64,000 nt of DNA, from contig NC_073313.1 of NCBI RefSeq assembly GCF_027595985.1, forward strand, positions 78,949,994 to 79,013,993. The letters run 5' to 3'. Positions within the stretch are counted from its first letter, which is position 1. Every line of letters starts with the position of its first letter. Of this stretch, positions 22,013 to 32,523 are shown piece after piece. The DNA is from Sorex araneus. Its lineage: Eukaryota; Chordata; Mammalia; Eulipotyphla; Soricidae. The translations under genes were made by a program, and so were the position numbers. The notes below the pieces were generated by a model. The model was not told where the DNA came from, ran no database searches, and was given only the letters and a program-made list of their open reading frames with translations.

Positions 22013-22195
22013 GGGGCCAGGAAGAGAGAGAGCTGCAAAGGCTGAGTGCACACTTTGCATGGGAGAGGCCCGGGTTCCATCCCTGGCACTGCGTGATGCC
22101 CTAAGACCGCCAGGACGAACACTGCAAGCCCAGATCTGGGAATAAGTTCAAAGCATGCAAGCACTGATGAATGTGGTCAAAGCAAACAAAATAAA
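22013..22195 (+). mobile_element. SOR-like SINE, long variant
   Basis: GGGGGCCAGGAAGAGAGAGA head and CCCGGGTTCCATCCCTGG B box; the distal part differs from the young SOR consensus. Confidence 0.7.
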
Positions 22196-22214
22196 ACAGA
22201 ACAAAAACTCAGTG

Positions 22215-22306
22215 AGTAAAAGATGTGGAAACAGTGTATGCTCGAAAACCAATCATGAATAACTCTGTTATTTCACAGTGACTAATAAAAATTCTTAAGT
22301 TAAAAA
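22215..22306 (+). mobile_element. L1 terminal 3' fragment
   Basis: ACCAATCATGAATAACTCTG and TTCACAGTGACTAATAAAAA, the last part of the L1 3'UTR. Confidence 0.65.
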
Positions 22307-22318
22307 CATAGAATTATA

Positions 22319-22489
22319 GGGGCTGGAGAGATAGTGCAGAGGGAGTTTTCCTTGCATGTGTCCAAAAAGGGTTTGATCCCCAGCATCCTGTATGGTCTCC
22401 CGAGCGAGCACCACCAAGAGTAATTCCTGAGTGCAGATCAAGTTACCCCTGAGCATTGCGGGTGTTGCCCCAAAACAAACAAAAATAAT
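22319..22489 (+). mobile_element. SOR SINE
   Basis: GGGGCTGGAGAGATAGTGCA, GGGTTTGATCCCCAGCATCC, with a short duplication in CCCGAGCGAGCACC. Confidence 0.9.
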
Positions 22490-22504
22490 CATACATTGCA
22501 AAGT

Positions 22505-22700
22505 CATGAGACAACACAGTGTTAGGGCATGTGTGTAGCATGCACCTGACTTGGTTCTATCCACCTGCACCACATTGTCCTATAAGTTCCACCAGGTGTG
22601 GCCCTGGAGGCCAGGTGGCCCAGATAATCCATCCTCAGCACTGCAGGCCCCAAGCAGCACCATATTGAATTGCCTCCTGGTTGATAATAGACAGTGGAGT
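22505..22700 (+). mobile_element. SINE, long variant with GGCCCCAAGCAGCACC tail
   Basis: A tRNA-like head followed by a 3' part (CCATCCTCAGCACTGCAGGC) that recurs at 24095-24315 and 36994-37135 but is absent from typical SOR. It marks a separate, older subfamily. Confidence 0.65.
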
Positions 22701-22737
22701 CTCTAAGCCTCTTGGGAACCACGTAGGAGGTCCTAAA

Positions 22738-22855
22738 ACGGAGGCCAGAGAGAACAATGTGATGAGCATTCTTTTCATGTGGGAGACCTGAGTTTGATTC
22801 CTGGTACCATATGGTATGCCAAGCAGGCATCTTCTGGGTATGGTCAAAAAATAAC
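22738..22855 (+). mobile_element. SOR-like SINE, internally deleted
   Basis: GGAGGCCAGAGAGAACAATG head, GAGTTTGATTCCTGGTACCA, then directly the GGGTATGGTCAAAAAA end. Confidence 0.7.
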
Positions 22856-22859
22856 AAGG

Positions 22860-24090
22860 AGTGAGAGAGCACTTTAAGGACTAGTGCATACAAAAGGAAT
22901 TATAAGAAGTGAAAATTATATGAAGGAAATTAACACCTTCACCTAAATATTAGTGGGAAGGCAAAGATGCTGGGAACAAGAATGTCCATGATAAAATGGT
23001 TAAGGCAGGTGTCTCTGAAAAAGAGTTTTGTTAGCATTGTACTGGAAAATGAAAAAGGGATACTTTGACAAAGACATGAAACAGACTAATCCTGGCTAGT
23101 ATAATATGCAAATGTCCTGAGGTAGGACCGTACTTTATATGTTCAAGGAATAGGAATGAAGTCAGCAGGCTTGAAGTGAAGTGAGAGGAAGCATAGAAAG
23201 AGTGAGTCTCCCAAGACACAGTGGGAGATGAGATCAGACAGTATCTTTGAAGGAGTTTGGATTCTAATTGTTACAGGAACTTACTGACCAGTGTTTTTGT
23301 TTTAGGACCACATAGTGCCAGGATTAAAGTATGTGCTCAGTCTGTTGAGCTAACTCTCCATCCCAAACTGGTAAGTCTTTATTTTTTTCAAGAAACCACT
23401 CAGAGTGCATCCTCTCCCTCTCCCTCTTTCAAGAGAAGAGAAGAACAATCATCAAATGGTAAAAGGCAGTTGTAAAAGCAACACGTAGAACCAGCTTCAC
23501 GCTCAGGAGAGGATGCTCTGACTCCTCCTCATAGTTTTGGGTGCTCTGCATGATCAGAAACTTCTCTAGTAACGAGCTATGGAAATGATCCCTGAAAGTA
23601 TAGTCTTCTATCCTGGTAAGTCTTGAGTTAAAAAGTGACCTGATCTGACTTGCTACATTTATAACTGAGTGGTGATCACTTTGGCTTCTGTGCTGAGAAC
23701 AGACTTTAGCAGAGCAAGAACGGGAACAGGGAGACCAGTAGGAGACTGTTGAAGTGATCTGAGAAGAGAGGGTGCCTCACACCATGGAAGAAGCATAAAT
23801 ATAGTTTTTTAAAAAGAAAAAAAACTGGTTAGGTCTGGAATGTATTTTAGAAATAAAAACAAGTAAAATCAATGATGATGGGCTGGATGGTGAGAAAAAA
23901 AGGGAAAGATATAGGATGACTTCTAGATATGGGCAATTGGATGTATAGAAGAAAAACTTCCTGAAGAGGAAAGTCAACAAACTATTCCCTGGCTGTGGAA
24001 TTACCAGGGCCTCTGCCTCCCTACCAAAGTCTTTATGTTGTAATGATAACAGATCTCACAAATTCTAGAACAACTCCAAAGAGTTTTGAT
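22860..24090. other. Unique intronic sequence
   Basis: No gene recognised. One antisense SINE head fragment lies at about 23297-23366 (GGACCACATAGTGCC … GCTAACTCTCCATCCC). Confidence 0.5.
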
Positions 24091-24094
24091 GAAA

Positions 24095-24315
24095 AGCGTG
24101 AGGGAGATGGAGAGATATTACAGGTGTTAAGGTTCATGCCTTGCCTGCAACCAATCCCAGTTCAATTCTCCACACCATATGGTCCCCGTAGCATCACTGG
24201 ATGTAGTCCTGGAGCCACTAATGACCATCAGGGTTTTCAAGATAATCCTCAGCACTGCAGGGCCCAAGCAGCACCACATCCTTGGACCCTCAGTTTGAAC
24301 TGCAGACCCATTAGC
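24095..24315 (+). mobile_element. SINE, long variant
   Basis: Head GGGAGATGGAGAGATATTAC, B box CAGTTCAATTCTCC, long 3' part with CAGCACTGCAGGGCCCAAGC as at 22505-22700. Confidence 0.7.
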
Positions 24316-24364
24316 CAAGAATCACTGGGAGGAGTCCCAGGTCTCCCAAGCACAATGAGACTAA

Positions 24365-24724
24365 TTCACTGTATCACTGTCATCCCATTGATCATCGATT
24401 TGCTCGAGTGGGTGCCAGTAATGTCTCCACTTAGCTCAGGGCAAAAATCTAGCCCTGAAATTTTAGCAGCCTCTCTTTACTTGTTCTTCCCAGCAGTGCT
24501 GCATTGGAGGCTCTTTCAGGGTAACAGGATGAGACCCATCATTGGTACTGTATTTGGCATATTTGGCATATCGAGAGCTTGCCAGGCTCTGCTGTGTGGG
24601 CAGGATGCTCTCGGTACCTTGCCAGGTTCTCCGAGAGGGAGAACTAGGCTATAAGAGGTTGTGCTGCTGTGCGCTTCTGGGAGCTTTGTTTTATAGTCTC
24701 TGGGTAATCCCATCAATGGCCAAG
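24365..24724 (-). mobile_element. RTE-derived non-autonomous element, long form
   Basis: Flanked by ATGAGACTAA (24355 and 24725). On the minus strand it starts TTGGCCATTGATGGGATTAC, passes the 5'UTR module (CTCGGAGAACCTGGCAAGGT), includes an extra module with CCCTGAAAGAGCCTCCAATG, and ends with the RTE 3' tail. The extra module is shared with 3115-3738, 41393-41605 and the RTE 5'UTR at 58545-58790. Confidence 0.8.
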
Positions 24725-25067
24725 ATGAGACTAAATAATTAAATTATTTTATTTAATTAAAAAAGTCCAAGATTCTCATCCACAGTTGAGGAGCAAAATA
24801 GATTTTTTAAAGAGTAGAAAACAGATTTAAGCCTACTCTTCTGCTATGTCATTTCCCATTAATATTTCTACCACTGGGGAAGGAAATTCAACAACTGTTG
24901 ACCTGAGACACAACACTACAGTCTGTTGCCTGCTAAAATGACAGGCCCGGTCACTGAAACAACATATAGGTAGGTGAGTTTTTCTGATCTGTCCTATGCC
25001 TGCTACAATGGCATCAGAGTGTATCAACTCAAGGGAAAATATCTATAGAGATAAAACGAAAGGAGTC

Positions 25068-25206
25068 AGGGCTAGAGAGACAGTACATGGGTTAAAATAC
25101 TTCCTTGACATGCCGCCGATGCCAGTTGGATCCCTGGCACCACATAGGGTCCACCCCAGGAACCGCCAAGAGTGATCTCTGAGCACAAAGTCAGAAATAA
25201 GCCCAA
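25068..25206 (+). mobile_element. SOR-like SINE
   Basis: AGGGCTAGAGAGACAGTACA head; CCAAGAGTGATCTCTGAGCA body; 3' end lost. Confidence 0.78.
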
Positions 25207-25208
25207 AG

Positions 25209-25360
25209 AGGCTGGCACAATAGTACAGTGGGTAGGGCACTTGCCTTGCATGCGCCGACCTAGATTCGATCCCTAGCATTCCATGTGGCTGCTGAGCATC
25301 ACCAGAAGTGATTCCTGAGCGCAAAACCCTTCAGCATTGCCGAGTGTGGCCAAAAAAAAA
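25209..25360 (+). mobile_element. SOR SINE
   Basis: GGCTGGCACAATAGTACAGT head, GATTCGATCCCTAGC B box, A-tail. It abuts the previous SINE. Confidence 0.88.
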
Positions 25361-25512
25361 TAGAAACAACAAAAGATAGAAGCCCTGAATACCTATTGTG
25401 TGTGCCTTCCCCACCAAAGGAGATAAATGGAAGCTTCAAAATGTTGCTCTAATTTTTCAGACAAATCACTGAGGAGGGAACTAAGTCCTGCTATTCAAGA
25501 GTACTAGGTCCT

Positions 25513-25690
25513 GGGGCTGGAGTGATAGCACAGCGGGTAGGGCATTTGCCTTGCACACGGCCGACCTGGGTTCGATTCCCAGCATCCCATATGGTCCCCC
25601 AGCACCGCCAGGAGTAATTCCTGAGTGCAGAGCCAGGAATAACCCCTGTGCATCGCCGGGTGTGATCCGAAAAGCAAAAATTTTTTAAAA
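25513..25690 (+). mobile_element. Young SOR SINE
   Basis: Near consensus, GGTTCGATTCCC B box. A 16-bp target duplication with one mismatch (AAGAGTACTAGGTCCT at 25497, AAGAGTGCTAGGTCCT at 25691). Confidence 0.96.
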
Positions 25691-26156
25691 AAGAGTGCTA
25701 GGTCCTCCCCTCTCATCATTGCTTTACTTCTTACTCCTGGTTCATTTAGCAACTATTCACCTCCCCCTCAGTCTTCACCCACTCTCACGGCTCCTGCTCT
25801 CAGCCCTCAGACCTCATGGCACATTTGGCTCGTACCTGCTCACTTTGGGGATTAGTCTGTCTCTGTACACAATAAGTAGCTCCCTCCCACTCTTTTCATT
25901 TCTTTTTTGATTAAAGCCTCTGAGTCACCCCCTGCCAGAATCTGGCTGCAGATCTCCCCCACCATGACCTTCACAGTTGGAGGCTGGCGACTCGTTTGGA
26001 ACCTAAAGAACTTGTATCTTAGTTATTGTTTCATAGCCGTCACTTTGCCAAAAAAAAGATAATGAGTTTCTCACTAAATGAAAGACAGTTGTACCTTATT
26101 GTTTGAACAGAATCATTAAATCTGGATTTAAAACCCGCTAAAGAACTTGGTAACTT

Positions 26157-26314
26157 TTTCTTTTGGGTTTTTTTTTTCAGCCACATGGGGTGTTGCTCAA
26201 GGTCTACTTCTGGCTCTTGCTCAGGCTCAGGGGACCATATTGGGGTGCCAGGGATTGAACCCAGGTCAACCGTACGCAAAGCAAATACGTTACCGATTAC
26301 TATCAATCCAAAGC
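26157..26314 (-). mobile_element. SOR SINE
   Basis: Antisense: T run, AGCCACATGGGGTGTTGCTC, CAGGGATTGAACCCAGGTCA. Confidence 0.82.
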
Positions 26315-26339
26315 TTGGTGACCTTTTGTGACTTCGTGG

Positions 26340-26427
26340 TTTTTTTCTTTTGCAGTGTTAGAGCTCAATCTCAGGGTCTCACATATGCAAGGCAAGCACT
26401 CCAATGTTTATCCACAACCCCGGTCTC
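26340..26427 (-). mobile_element. SINE head fragment
   Basis: TTTCTTTTGCAGTGTTAGAG and ATGCAAGGCAAGCACTCCAA. Confidence 0.55.
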
Positions 26428-26444
26428 AAAATTGTATGACTCCC

Positions 26445-26620
26445 TGGGGGCCAGAGCAATTGTACAGCAGATAGAGTATTTGCATCCCACGTAGCCAACC
26501 TGGGTTCAATCCCCAACACCCATTACGGTCCCATCAGCACCACCAGGGGTAATTTCTGAGTGCAGAGCCAGGAGTAACCAAGAAGCATCGCCTAAATAAA
26601 TGAAAATAAATATATTTTTT
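26445..26620 (+). mobile_element. SOR SINE
   Basis: GGGGCCAGAGCAATTGTACA, GGGTTCAATCCCCAAC. Target duplication AATTGTATGACTCCC / AATTGTGTGACTTCC (26430 and 26621). Confidence 0.9.
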
Positions 26621-26636
26621 AATTGTGTGACTTCCT

Positions 26637-26835
26637 TAGCCCAGGGAAATAGCTCAAATAGTAGAAGCACTTATGTGGCATAAGGAAACCCCAAGTTCTA
26701 TTTCTAGTACCCCAAGGTCTCCCACTGAGTACCAGCAAGGTGGTTCCATGGCCCCTTATCACTGCTGGGCCTGAGCTGGGAATAACCCCTGGACCCCTTA
26801 GCAAGGCTTAACAGACCCTAAAAGCACACATCAAA
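26637..26835 (+). mobile_element. SINE, long variant
   Basis: AGCCCAGGGAAATAGCTCAA head, with CACTGCTGGGCCTGAGCTGG in the 3' part. Confidence 0.6.
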
Positions 26836-26862
26836 AACAATTAGGACAACTACTTTGTGACT

Positions 26863-26968
26863 GCGCTCATTTCAGGAGCACATACACTAATATCAGAACT
26901 ATATAGAGAAGATTAGCATGGCCCTGCACAAGGACAGCACACAAATTTCTGAAGTACTCCCTATCTTT
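26863..26968 (+). pseudogene. U6 snRNA pseudogene
   Basis: 106 bp collinear with spliceosomal U6 snRNA: GAGAAGATTAGCATGGCCC is intact, but there are substitutions in the 5' stem, one base is lost in the CCCCTGCGC region, and the 3' end reads TATCTTT instead of a T run. It lies in an ADGRG4 intron on the opposite strand. I see no PSE or TATA arrangement upstream, so this is a retro-copy rather than a working gene. Confidence 0.9.
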
Positions 26969-27387
26969 AAAGTTAGAGCACTAATTAGTATCTACTGTTA
27001 GCATGCAATTAATTTCTAAGGATGGAGTATATTAAAACATGTAAAATTATTTCTGTGAAAATTTCATTTTACACTGTGCACTGAGATTTTAATTAATATC
27101 AAAGATTCTCTCTGTACTGTACTTTCAAGGAACAAAATGCTTCTTTTCTTGGAAATACCTAATATTAAAAACTGCTACCTGTTGCTGAATGAGAAAGAAC
27201 ATCCTGTTCAGATACTACGCTTTCGTGGTTTTCATTACCATTTGGTATGAGATCATTTTGGTTTTATTTCAGAGAAAGTAATACTCAAAACTATGTTTTT
27301 GTATGTGAAATAAAAACAGCACGTTTTACTCCAAAAGAGTAAAGGAGACTTTACAGAGATTTGTTCAAGTTTAAGATCTCTACATAA

Positions 27388-27562
27388 TGGGGCTGGAGTG
27401 ATAGCACAGCGGGTAGGGCGTTTGTCTTGCACGCGGCCAACCCAGGTTCGAATCCCAGCATCCCATATGGTCCCCTGAGCACCGCCAGGGGTAATTCCTG
27501 AGTGCATGAGCCAGGAATGACCCCTGTGCATTGCTGGGTGTGACCAAAAAAGCAAAAAAAAA
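27388..27562 (+). mobile_element. Young SOR SINE
   Basis: Near-consensus, perfect GGTTCGAATCC B box. Target duplication TAAGATCTCTACATAA / TAAGATCTCTAAATAA (27372 and 27563). Confidence 0.96.
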
Positions 27563-27613
27563 TAAGATCTCTAAATAAGGGGCTAGAGAGATAGTACAAG
27601 AATTAAGACTTGG

Positions 27614-27790
27614 GGGGCTGGAGTGATTGCACAGCGGGTAGGGTGTTTGCCTTGCATGTGGCTGACCTGGGTTCGATTCCCAGCATCCCGTTTGGTCCCC
27701 TGAGCACTGCCAGGAGTAACTCCTGAATGCATGAGCCAGGAGTGACCCCTGTGTATTGCCGAGTGTGACCCAAAAATCAAAAAAAGAAAA
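27614..27790 (+). mobile_element. Young SOR SINE, first of two at one target
   Basis: Near consensus, GGTTCGATTCCC B box. Flanked by AAGAATTAAGACTTGG (27598) and AAGAATTAAGTCTTGG (27791). Confidence 0.95.
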
Positions 27791-27804
27791 AAGAATTAAG
27801 TCTT

Positions 27805-27981
27805 GGGGATGTAGCGATACACAGCGGATAAGGCATTTGCCTTGCATGCGGCTGACCTGGGTTCAATTTCCAGCATCCCATATGGTCCCCTGAGCACCGC
27901 CAGGAGTAATTCCTGAGTGCAGAGCTAGGAGTAACCCCTGTGCATTGCCAGGTGTGACTCTAAATGCAAAGAAAATAATAA
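27805..27981 (+). mobile_element. SOR SINE, second of two at one target
   Basis: Starts GGATGTAGCGATACACAGCG. The target word returns as TAATTAAATCTT at 27982, so three versions of it bracket the two SINEs. Confidence 0.93.
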
Positions 27982-28137
27982 TAATTAAATCTTTTACTAT
28001 GCATGATTTCCCAATACTTCATGATGCTTGGCATGGCCGGGAGCGAACCACTGAGCACAAAGTTGGGAGGAGCTTGTGAGCACTTTTATTTGTGGCCCCA
28101 AACTAAAAATATAAATGAAAAGAGTCTGCACATCGGG

Positions 28138-28222
28138 ACAAGGCAGGTAGCTCAGTGAAGAAGCACCTATCTTACATGTATGAGGCCCTGAGTTCAATCT
28201 CCTGCACCACACACACAAAGAA
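28138..28222 (+). mobile_element. Short old SINE head
   Basis: CAGGTAGCTCAGTGAAGAAG, GAGTTCAATCTCCTGC, then a CA run, like 7556-7640. Confidence 0.6.
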
Positions 28223-28403
28223 TCTTTATATCTGTCATCATTTTCATTCACTAGTCAACAGTTCTCAGAAAATTCATCCTAACAACTTCCCAGTGAAGCC
28301 TAGTCTGCCACCTTTTCTTCTATCACCACTCTTAAAAGCCCTAGCTCCCTCATTGAGAACCCGATGTTCCTTGCCCTGGATCCTTCACCCAAAAAGTCAC
28401 TGG

Positions 28404-28562
28404 AGGGGCCAGCACAATAGCACAGTGAGTAGGGTGTTTGCCTTGCATGAGGCCAACCTAGGTTCGATCTCCGGCATCTTATATGGTTCCGCAACCCTTC
28501 TTGGAGTGCAGAGCCAGGAGTCAGCCCTGAGAACCTACAGGAATGACCCCAAAACAAACAAA
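28404..28562 (+). mobile_element. SOR SINE
   Basis: GGGGCCAGCACAATAGCACA, GGTTCGATCTCCGGC. Short internal deletion after TATATGGTTCC; AAACAAACAAAAA tail. Confidence 0.9.
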
Positions 28563-28634
28563 AAACTCACAAGAGTTTGTATCACCTACACCACCAGAAC
28601 ACTGGCATCCCTGAGTTTTAGAATTTCAAAGTTC

Positions 28635-28812
28635 ATTTTTTTTTCTTTTGGGGGAGTTTATACCCAGTGATGCTCAGGGGTTACTCCTGGCTCTGTACTC
28701 AGTAATTACTCCTGGCAGTGCTTGAAGGACCATATGGGGTACCGGAAATTGAATCCCAAGTAAACTCCATGCAAGGCAAACGCCCTACGCACTGTACTAT
28801 TACTTCGGTCCC
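28635..28812 (-). mobile_element. SOR SINE
   Basis: Antisense full-length: T run, CCCAGTGATGCTCAGGGGTT, CGCACTGTACTATTACTTCG. Confidence 0.9.
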
Positions 28813-28827
28813 TACATTCACTTTTTA

Positions 28828-28930
28828 AATCGGTGGACATATACTGAGTGCCTAACCTATGTGTCAAGGCCAATTTTGGATGTCTGGGCCAAAGAAATAA
28901 AGAAAACAGTTCCTGGCATCTGACGAAACA
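28828..28930 (+). mobile_element. Probable L2 fragment
   Basis: ATATACTGAGTGCCTAACCT resembles the L2 3' region; short and diverged. Confidence 0.45.
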
Positions 28931-29389
28931 GACTGGGAAAAGATAAATCAACATCTTAGCAGGTAGTCAAAGCCAGGTGACAGAGTTGCCACTGTGCCCC
29001 ATCGGTCCCATTTCAACCTTTATTATGAGAAACATGATTTCCCATCAGGCTCTGCACACAACAGGACACCAGTCAGTGTTTCTGGCTGAGGGGGACTATG
29101 ATTTGGTATTTTTCTAGAAGATTAAGTCTCAGATCTGAGAGCTGTTCAAATTAAAACTCAGGTCTATTTCATTAGGACTTGTCACTCACTGGCATGTATG
29201 ACCTTTTAGCTCATGACTGATGTCCTAAATAAGGAACATTATCAACGGAATCTATTTAACATCGACAAGATTGCAGTACTCTAAGACAACTCTGTCTTTA
29301 AACCTCCAAATCATCAGTTACTTCTGTCTAACTGTCTTAATCATCTATTGGATGCAAAATAGAAACAAATAATATAGCAGAAGAGGGGA

Positions 29390-29625
29390 GATGGGTTAGA
29401 CACAGAGAAAAAGGAGAACAAGTGGTACAATCTTTTGGTAGTAATTAAGTTAAGGAAACATAAGATACATGATGGGGAACATGGTCAGTAATAGGGTGTT
29501 GTTCATGTGAAATGCTATAAAAAGAGGAGGAGTAGGTTGATTGTCTTGGTCACTTTACAGGTGTACAAATACTGAATGATTGTGTAGTACACCTGAAACC
29601 CAAATAATATTGCATGTGTGGGCCT
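29390..29625 (+). mobile_element. Old L1 3'UTR
   Basis: GTTGTTCATGTGAAATGCTA and GATTGTGTAGTACACCTGAA are typical of mammalian-wide L1M 3' ends. Confidence 0.65.
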
Positions 29626-30085
29626 CCCTAACACATATGTTATCACAGCAAATCTGTCACCAGCATTCAGCCCACCTGTTTCCAATCTGCAGTTCATGAT
29701 TGTTGTCAGATACATATAATGAAGAGAGAAAGATTATATCAGAATGTTCCAGGGGACTTTCAGCAAAGCATTACACATGAGAGAAAATAATCCCAAGGAA
29801 AACCCAAAGCTCCTGTGAGGTATGCATTGGGCAGCAAATGGCACTTCAAAGTTGCATTAAGAAATGTCATAGGCAGTAGCCCAAGCCACTGTCTGCTTGA
29901 GACCAGATTGCCATCAGTCCTAAGTCAACGAATTCATTTGCTGATGCTCCAGCTTGTCTTAGAGCTACACTGACCCAAAGGAAGCCACTGAGAGACAGCC
30001 CAGAATTTTTTCTACTTGTCGGTTGTTTCTCTAACTGATGACACAGATGGCATTGAAAGAGAGCATAAGAAATACATGTTCTTAC

Positions 30086-30164
30086 CTGAGAGAAAGATAA
30101 AACTGGACATGAGAATGAATCCAGAAATCCTCTGATATGTGAAATGTTCTTTCATTGTCCAAAC
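30086..30164 (-). CDS. ADGRG4: ADGRG4 first coding exon (initiator Met and signal peptide)
   Basis: A 79-bp exon with ATG at 30155 on the minus strand. It encodes 23 residues from MKEHFTYQRISG to MSSFIFLS plus one base of the next codon. It closes at a strong CAG/GTAAG donor and joins in phase to the pentraxin exon (S-D-A-L-S-L across the junction). The hydrophobic run GFILMSSFIFL is the signal peptide that directs the receptor to the secretory pathway. An acceptor (pyrimidine-rich, ending AACACAG) precedes nine bases of leader, so at least one more exon lies upstream. The match to human ADGRG4 residues 1-23 is from memory. The surrounding 1.1 kb to the left is unusually repeat-poor. Confidence 0.93.
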
Positions 30165-30624
30165 CTGTGTTCAAAAAATCATAAAAAAGTGACAGGTTCA
30201 GACTGGGAACAATTTCTAAGCGTCAGCAGCCACATGTCTATGCAACCCATGGAAAGGTTTTGCTCATTGTTTAAAAATATTGCAGCCAAATAGATTCTTG
30301 CCTGATCTACACAGCCTAGCCAAAGCTTCACTGGCTGATTTATCAGCATTATCTGTTCAACAACCTTTTGGGGGGCCCAAGAAAGGTAGCACCCAGTTAT
30401 TTATGTATTTAATTTTTTACATTAGGCACTGTGCTTTGCATTGTATACTGCTACTGGTAGTGTTTTGTACATAACACACACCAGCACCAAACCCTCCACC
30501 AAAGTGCCTAGAGTCTTCCACTGTTTTCAAGTGTTCCTTCCATACTATTCCCCTTCCCTCCCCTGTGGTAGCTTCGTACTAAAGACCAGTTCTCAGTTTC
30601 TGTTGCCTTTGTGTTCAGCGATTT

Positions 30625-30740
30625 TTACTGAGTAGCTACTATGTGCTAGACACTGTTATACCCTGAGAATAGGGTGCTGAGAAGAAAAGACAGAAACCTG
30701 TGCCTTCTTGGGGCTGTTACTGGACATCAAAGGCATTATG
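30625..30740 (+). mobile_element. L2 3' end
   Basis: TTTACTGAGTAGCTACTATG followed by AGACACTGTTATACCCTGAG fits the L2 terminal region. Confidence 0.7.
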
Positions 30741-30831
30741 TGGACACTGAAAGCAGAGCTACAAAATGTCGTTAGCATTACAGCTTGAATGTACAATTCA
30801 ACCCAGCAGTTTAAAGTTTTCATGACCCTAA

Positions 30832-31014
30832 CTTTTTGTTTTGTTTTGGTTTGGTTTGGGGCTACACCTGGCAGTAATCAGGGTTTACATCTGGATCTAT
30901 GCTCAGGGATCACTCCTGGAGGCACTCCTATATATAGTGCCAGGCAGGAATCAAACTGGGGTCAGCTGCGTGTACGGCAAGTTGCCTTATCAGTTTTACT
31001 ATTTCTCTGTTCCA
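30832..31014 (-). mobile_element. SOR-like SINE
   Basis: GGTTTGGGGCTACACCTGGC, ATGCTCAGGGATCACTCCTG, ending ACTATTTCTCTGTTCC. Confidence 0.8.
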
Positions 31015-31639
31015 ATCTGAAACTTTGTGAAGGCAGTTCTATTCAAGAAGATGTTATCATCATAGCCTTTCTACTTTTAAAGCAGATATTTGACCATCTC
31101 ATTACATTCGCCCAGCTTCTCTCCTTAAAGAATTCTGAGCAGAGCTGCTTATTTGGGTAACACACTAGAAAGCCCCCTTTCTCTGACCAAAATGGTGTTA
31201 AAACTACGAATCTATTAGGGAAGAAACCTATTAGGGAAGCTTGGCAGTAGGGTGCTGTTGGGCAGGTTCTGATTTTAAATAAAATATACTTCCGAATGAT
31301 TTACTGCTGATTGAAAATGTCCTTTTCCTATAGGATCAAGCAAAGTATTGTATTTTCTTTCACTTCTAAGTAGGATTTGGCGTGAATAGACTTGCTTTAC
31401 ATTTAAAGTAACAGAAGCCAATTAGGAAACCAAATGAATCTTGGGTTTGCTCTGAGCACCATCCATTAATAAGGCTTTTCATATTTACCAAGTGTTCTAC
31501 TGCCATTCTCATTAGAATAATAAGGGAATTTGTATGATTTGGGTGGATTTTCTAAACCACATGCTTAGAAGGAAGGGGGTATCTAAATCTTTTATGGCTT
31601 TCAAGATGAAATGCAACTGAAATTTACAGTGCTGTAAGA

Positions 31640-31832
31640 GGACCCAACTTGGAATCTGTAACTAGCTTTGAGACCATGTTTCTGTGCCTTCATTTCCCTG
31701 GGCCTCAGTCTCCTTATCTATAAAAATAGAGATTGATAATGATCGGCCTATTTCCACGAGCTTCTATACACGAGGATCAAATGAGGTGATATTTTGAAGG
31801 CAATTTTCAAAGTATAAAGTGCTATAGAAATG
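31640..31832 (+). mobile_element. MIR element
   Basis: CCTGGGCCTCAGTCTCCTTA, GGATCAAATGAGGTGATA and AAGTATAAAGTGCTATAGAA follow the MIR core and 3' region in order. Confidence 0.85.
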
Positions 31833-31949
31833 GATATGATCACTATCTATAAAATGGAATTTTCAGCCGCAAACAATCCAATTTATATCTCTCCTGAATT
31901 TCCTCTAAACTTGTATAACAATTTCCAAGGTACGTTTCCTAAAGTTAGC

Positions 31950-32030
31950 TGGTACCTGAGAAATAAACCATGGGATATTTATACAACAGAATACTATGCA
32001 GCCATTAAAAGGAATAAAGTAAGTCTCTAG
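31950..32030 (+). mobile_element. L1 ORF2 fragment
   Basis: TACAACAGAATACTATGCAG and CCATTAAAAGGAAT are from the C-terminal L1 ORF2 block. Confidence 0.7.
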
Positions 32031-32399
32031 GTTGCTCAAGCATGAATGGGTAACCAGGAAACAGGAGTGGGATTAAAGGACTTTTCCTTCATGTGCCACC
32101 CAAATATGTATTGCTTGATTATTTCAGTTCCCATGTTACTTGTAGCATTTTTTAAACTTGAAGGACATGAGAATGGAAGAAATGGAAGGAACACAAGAAA
32201 GATGGGGGAAGAGATCTAGGAAAGGCAAAAGATTAATAGGTTTCTTTATACCTCATACTATTAGTTATTCTTTGATTAATTTCACAATTATCATGTATCA
32301 CTTTTACGTTTTTAAATGAAAGGTAAGGTAGATGGAAAGAGAATAACTTTTATACCTCAGATAAGGATATGAAATTTGATTTAGATTTCTAAAAGGGAG

Positions 32400-32472
32400 A
32401 GTTGCAGGAATGGAACCCAGGACCACACATATTTGAAGCATGTACTCTACCACTCAGCTACATGGCTAGCCC
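32400..32472 (-). mobile_element. SINE head fragment
   Basis: ATGGAACCCAGGACCACACA and TGTACTCTACCACTCAGCTA. Confidence 0.55.
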
Positions 32473-32523
32473 TATTTTGTTCTTTTATTAGTATTTATTA
32501 ATTTTATAATTGAACAATTGGTG

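Larger units (their letters stand above)
27579..28112 (+). mobile_element. Old SOR-like SINE carrying two inserted SORs
   Basis: Head at 27579-27613 (GGGGCTAGAGAGATAGTACA), remainder from about 27982 (GCATGATTTCCCAATACTTC to TTTGTGGCCCC). The gap holds the two younger SINEs listed next. Confidence 0.8.
10372..30085 (-). other. ADGRG4: ADGRG4 intron between signal-peptide and pentraxin exons
   Basis: A 19.7-kb phase-1 intron. It starts with GTAAG on the minus strand at 30085 and ends at the acceptor before 10371. It is filled with SINEs, L1 pieces and a U6 pseudogene, listed separately. No further exon with supportable splice sites and coding was found inside. Confidence 0.85.

Noticed and set aside
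23995-24654. A 219-codon open frame on the plus strand
   Set aside because: It runs through a SINE and the antisense strand of an RTE-derived element; no domain, splice context or codon bias.
27388-27562. Possible tRNA gene
   Set aside because: A and B boxes are present, but the sequence is a SOR SINE with body, A-tail and target duplication; no cloverleaf was identified.
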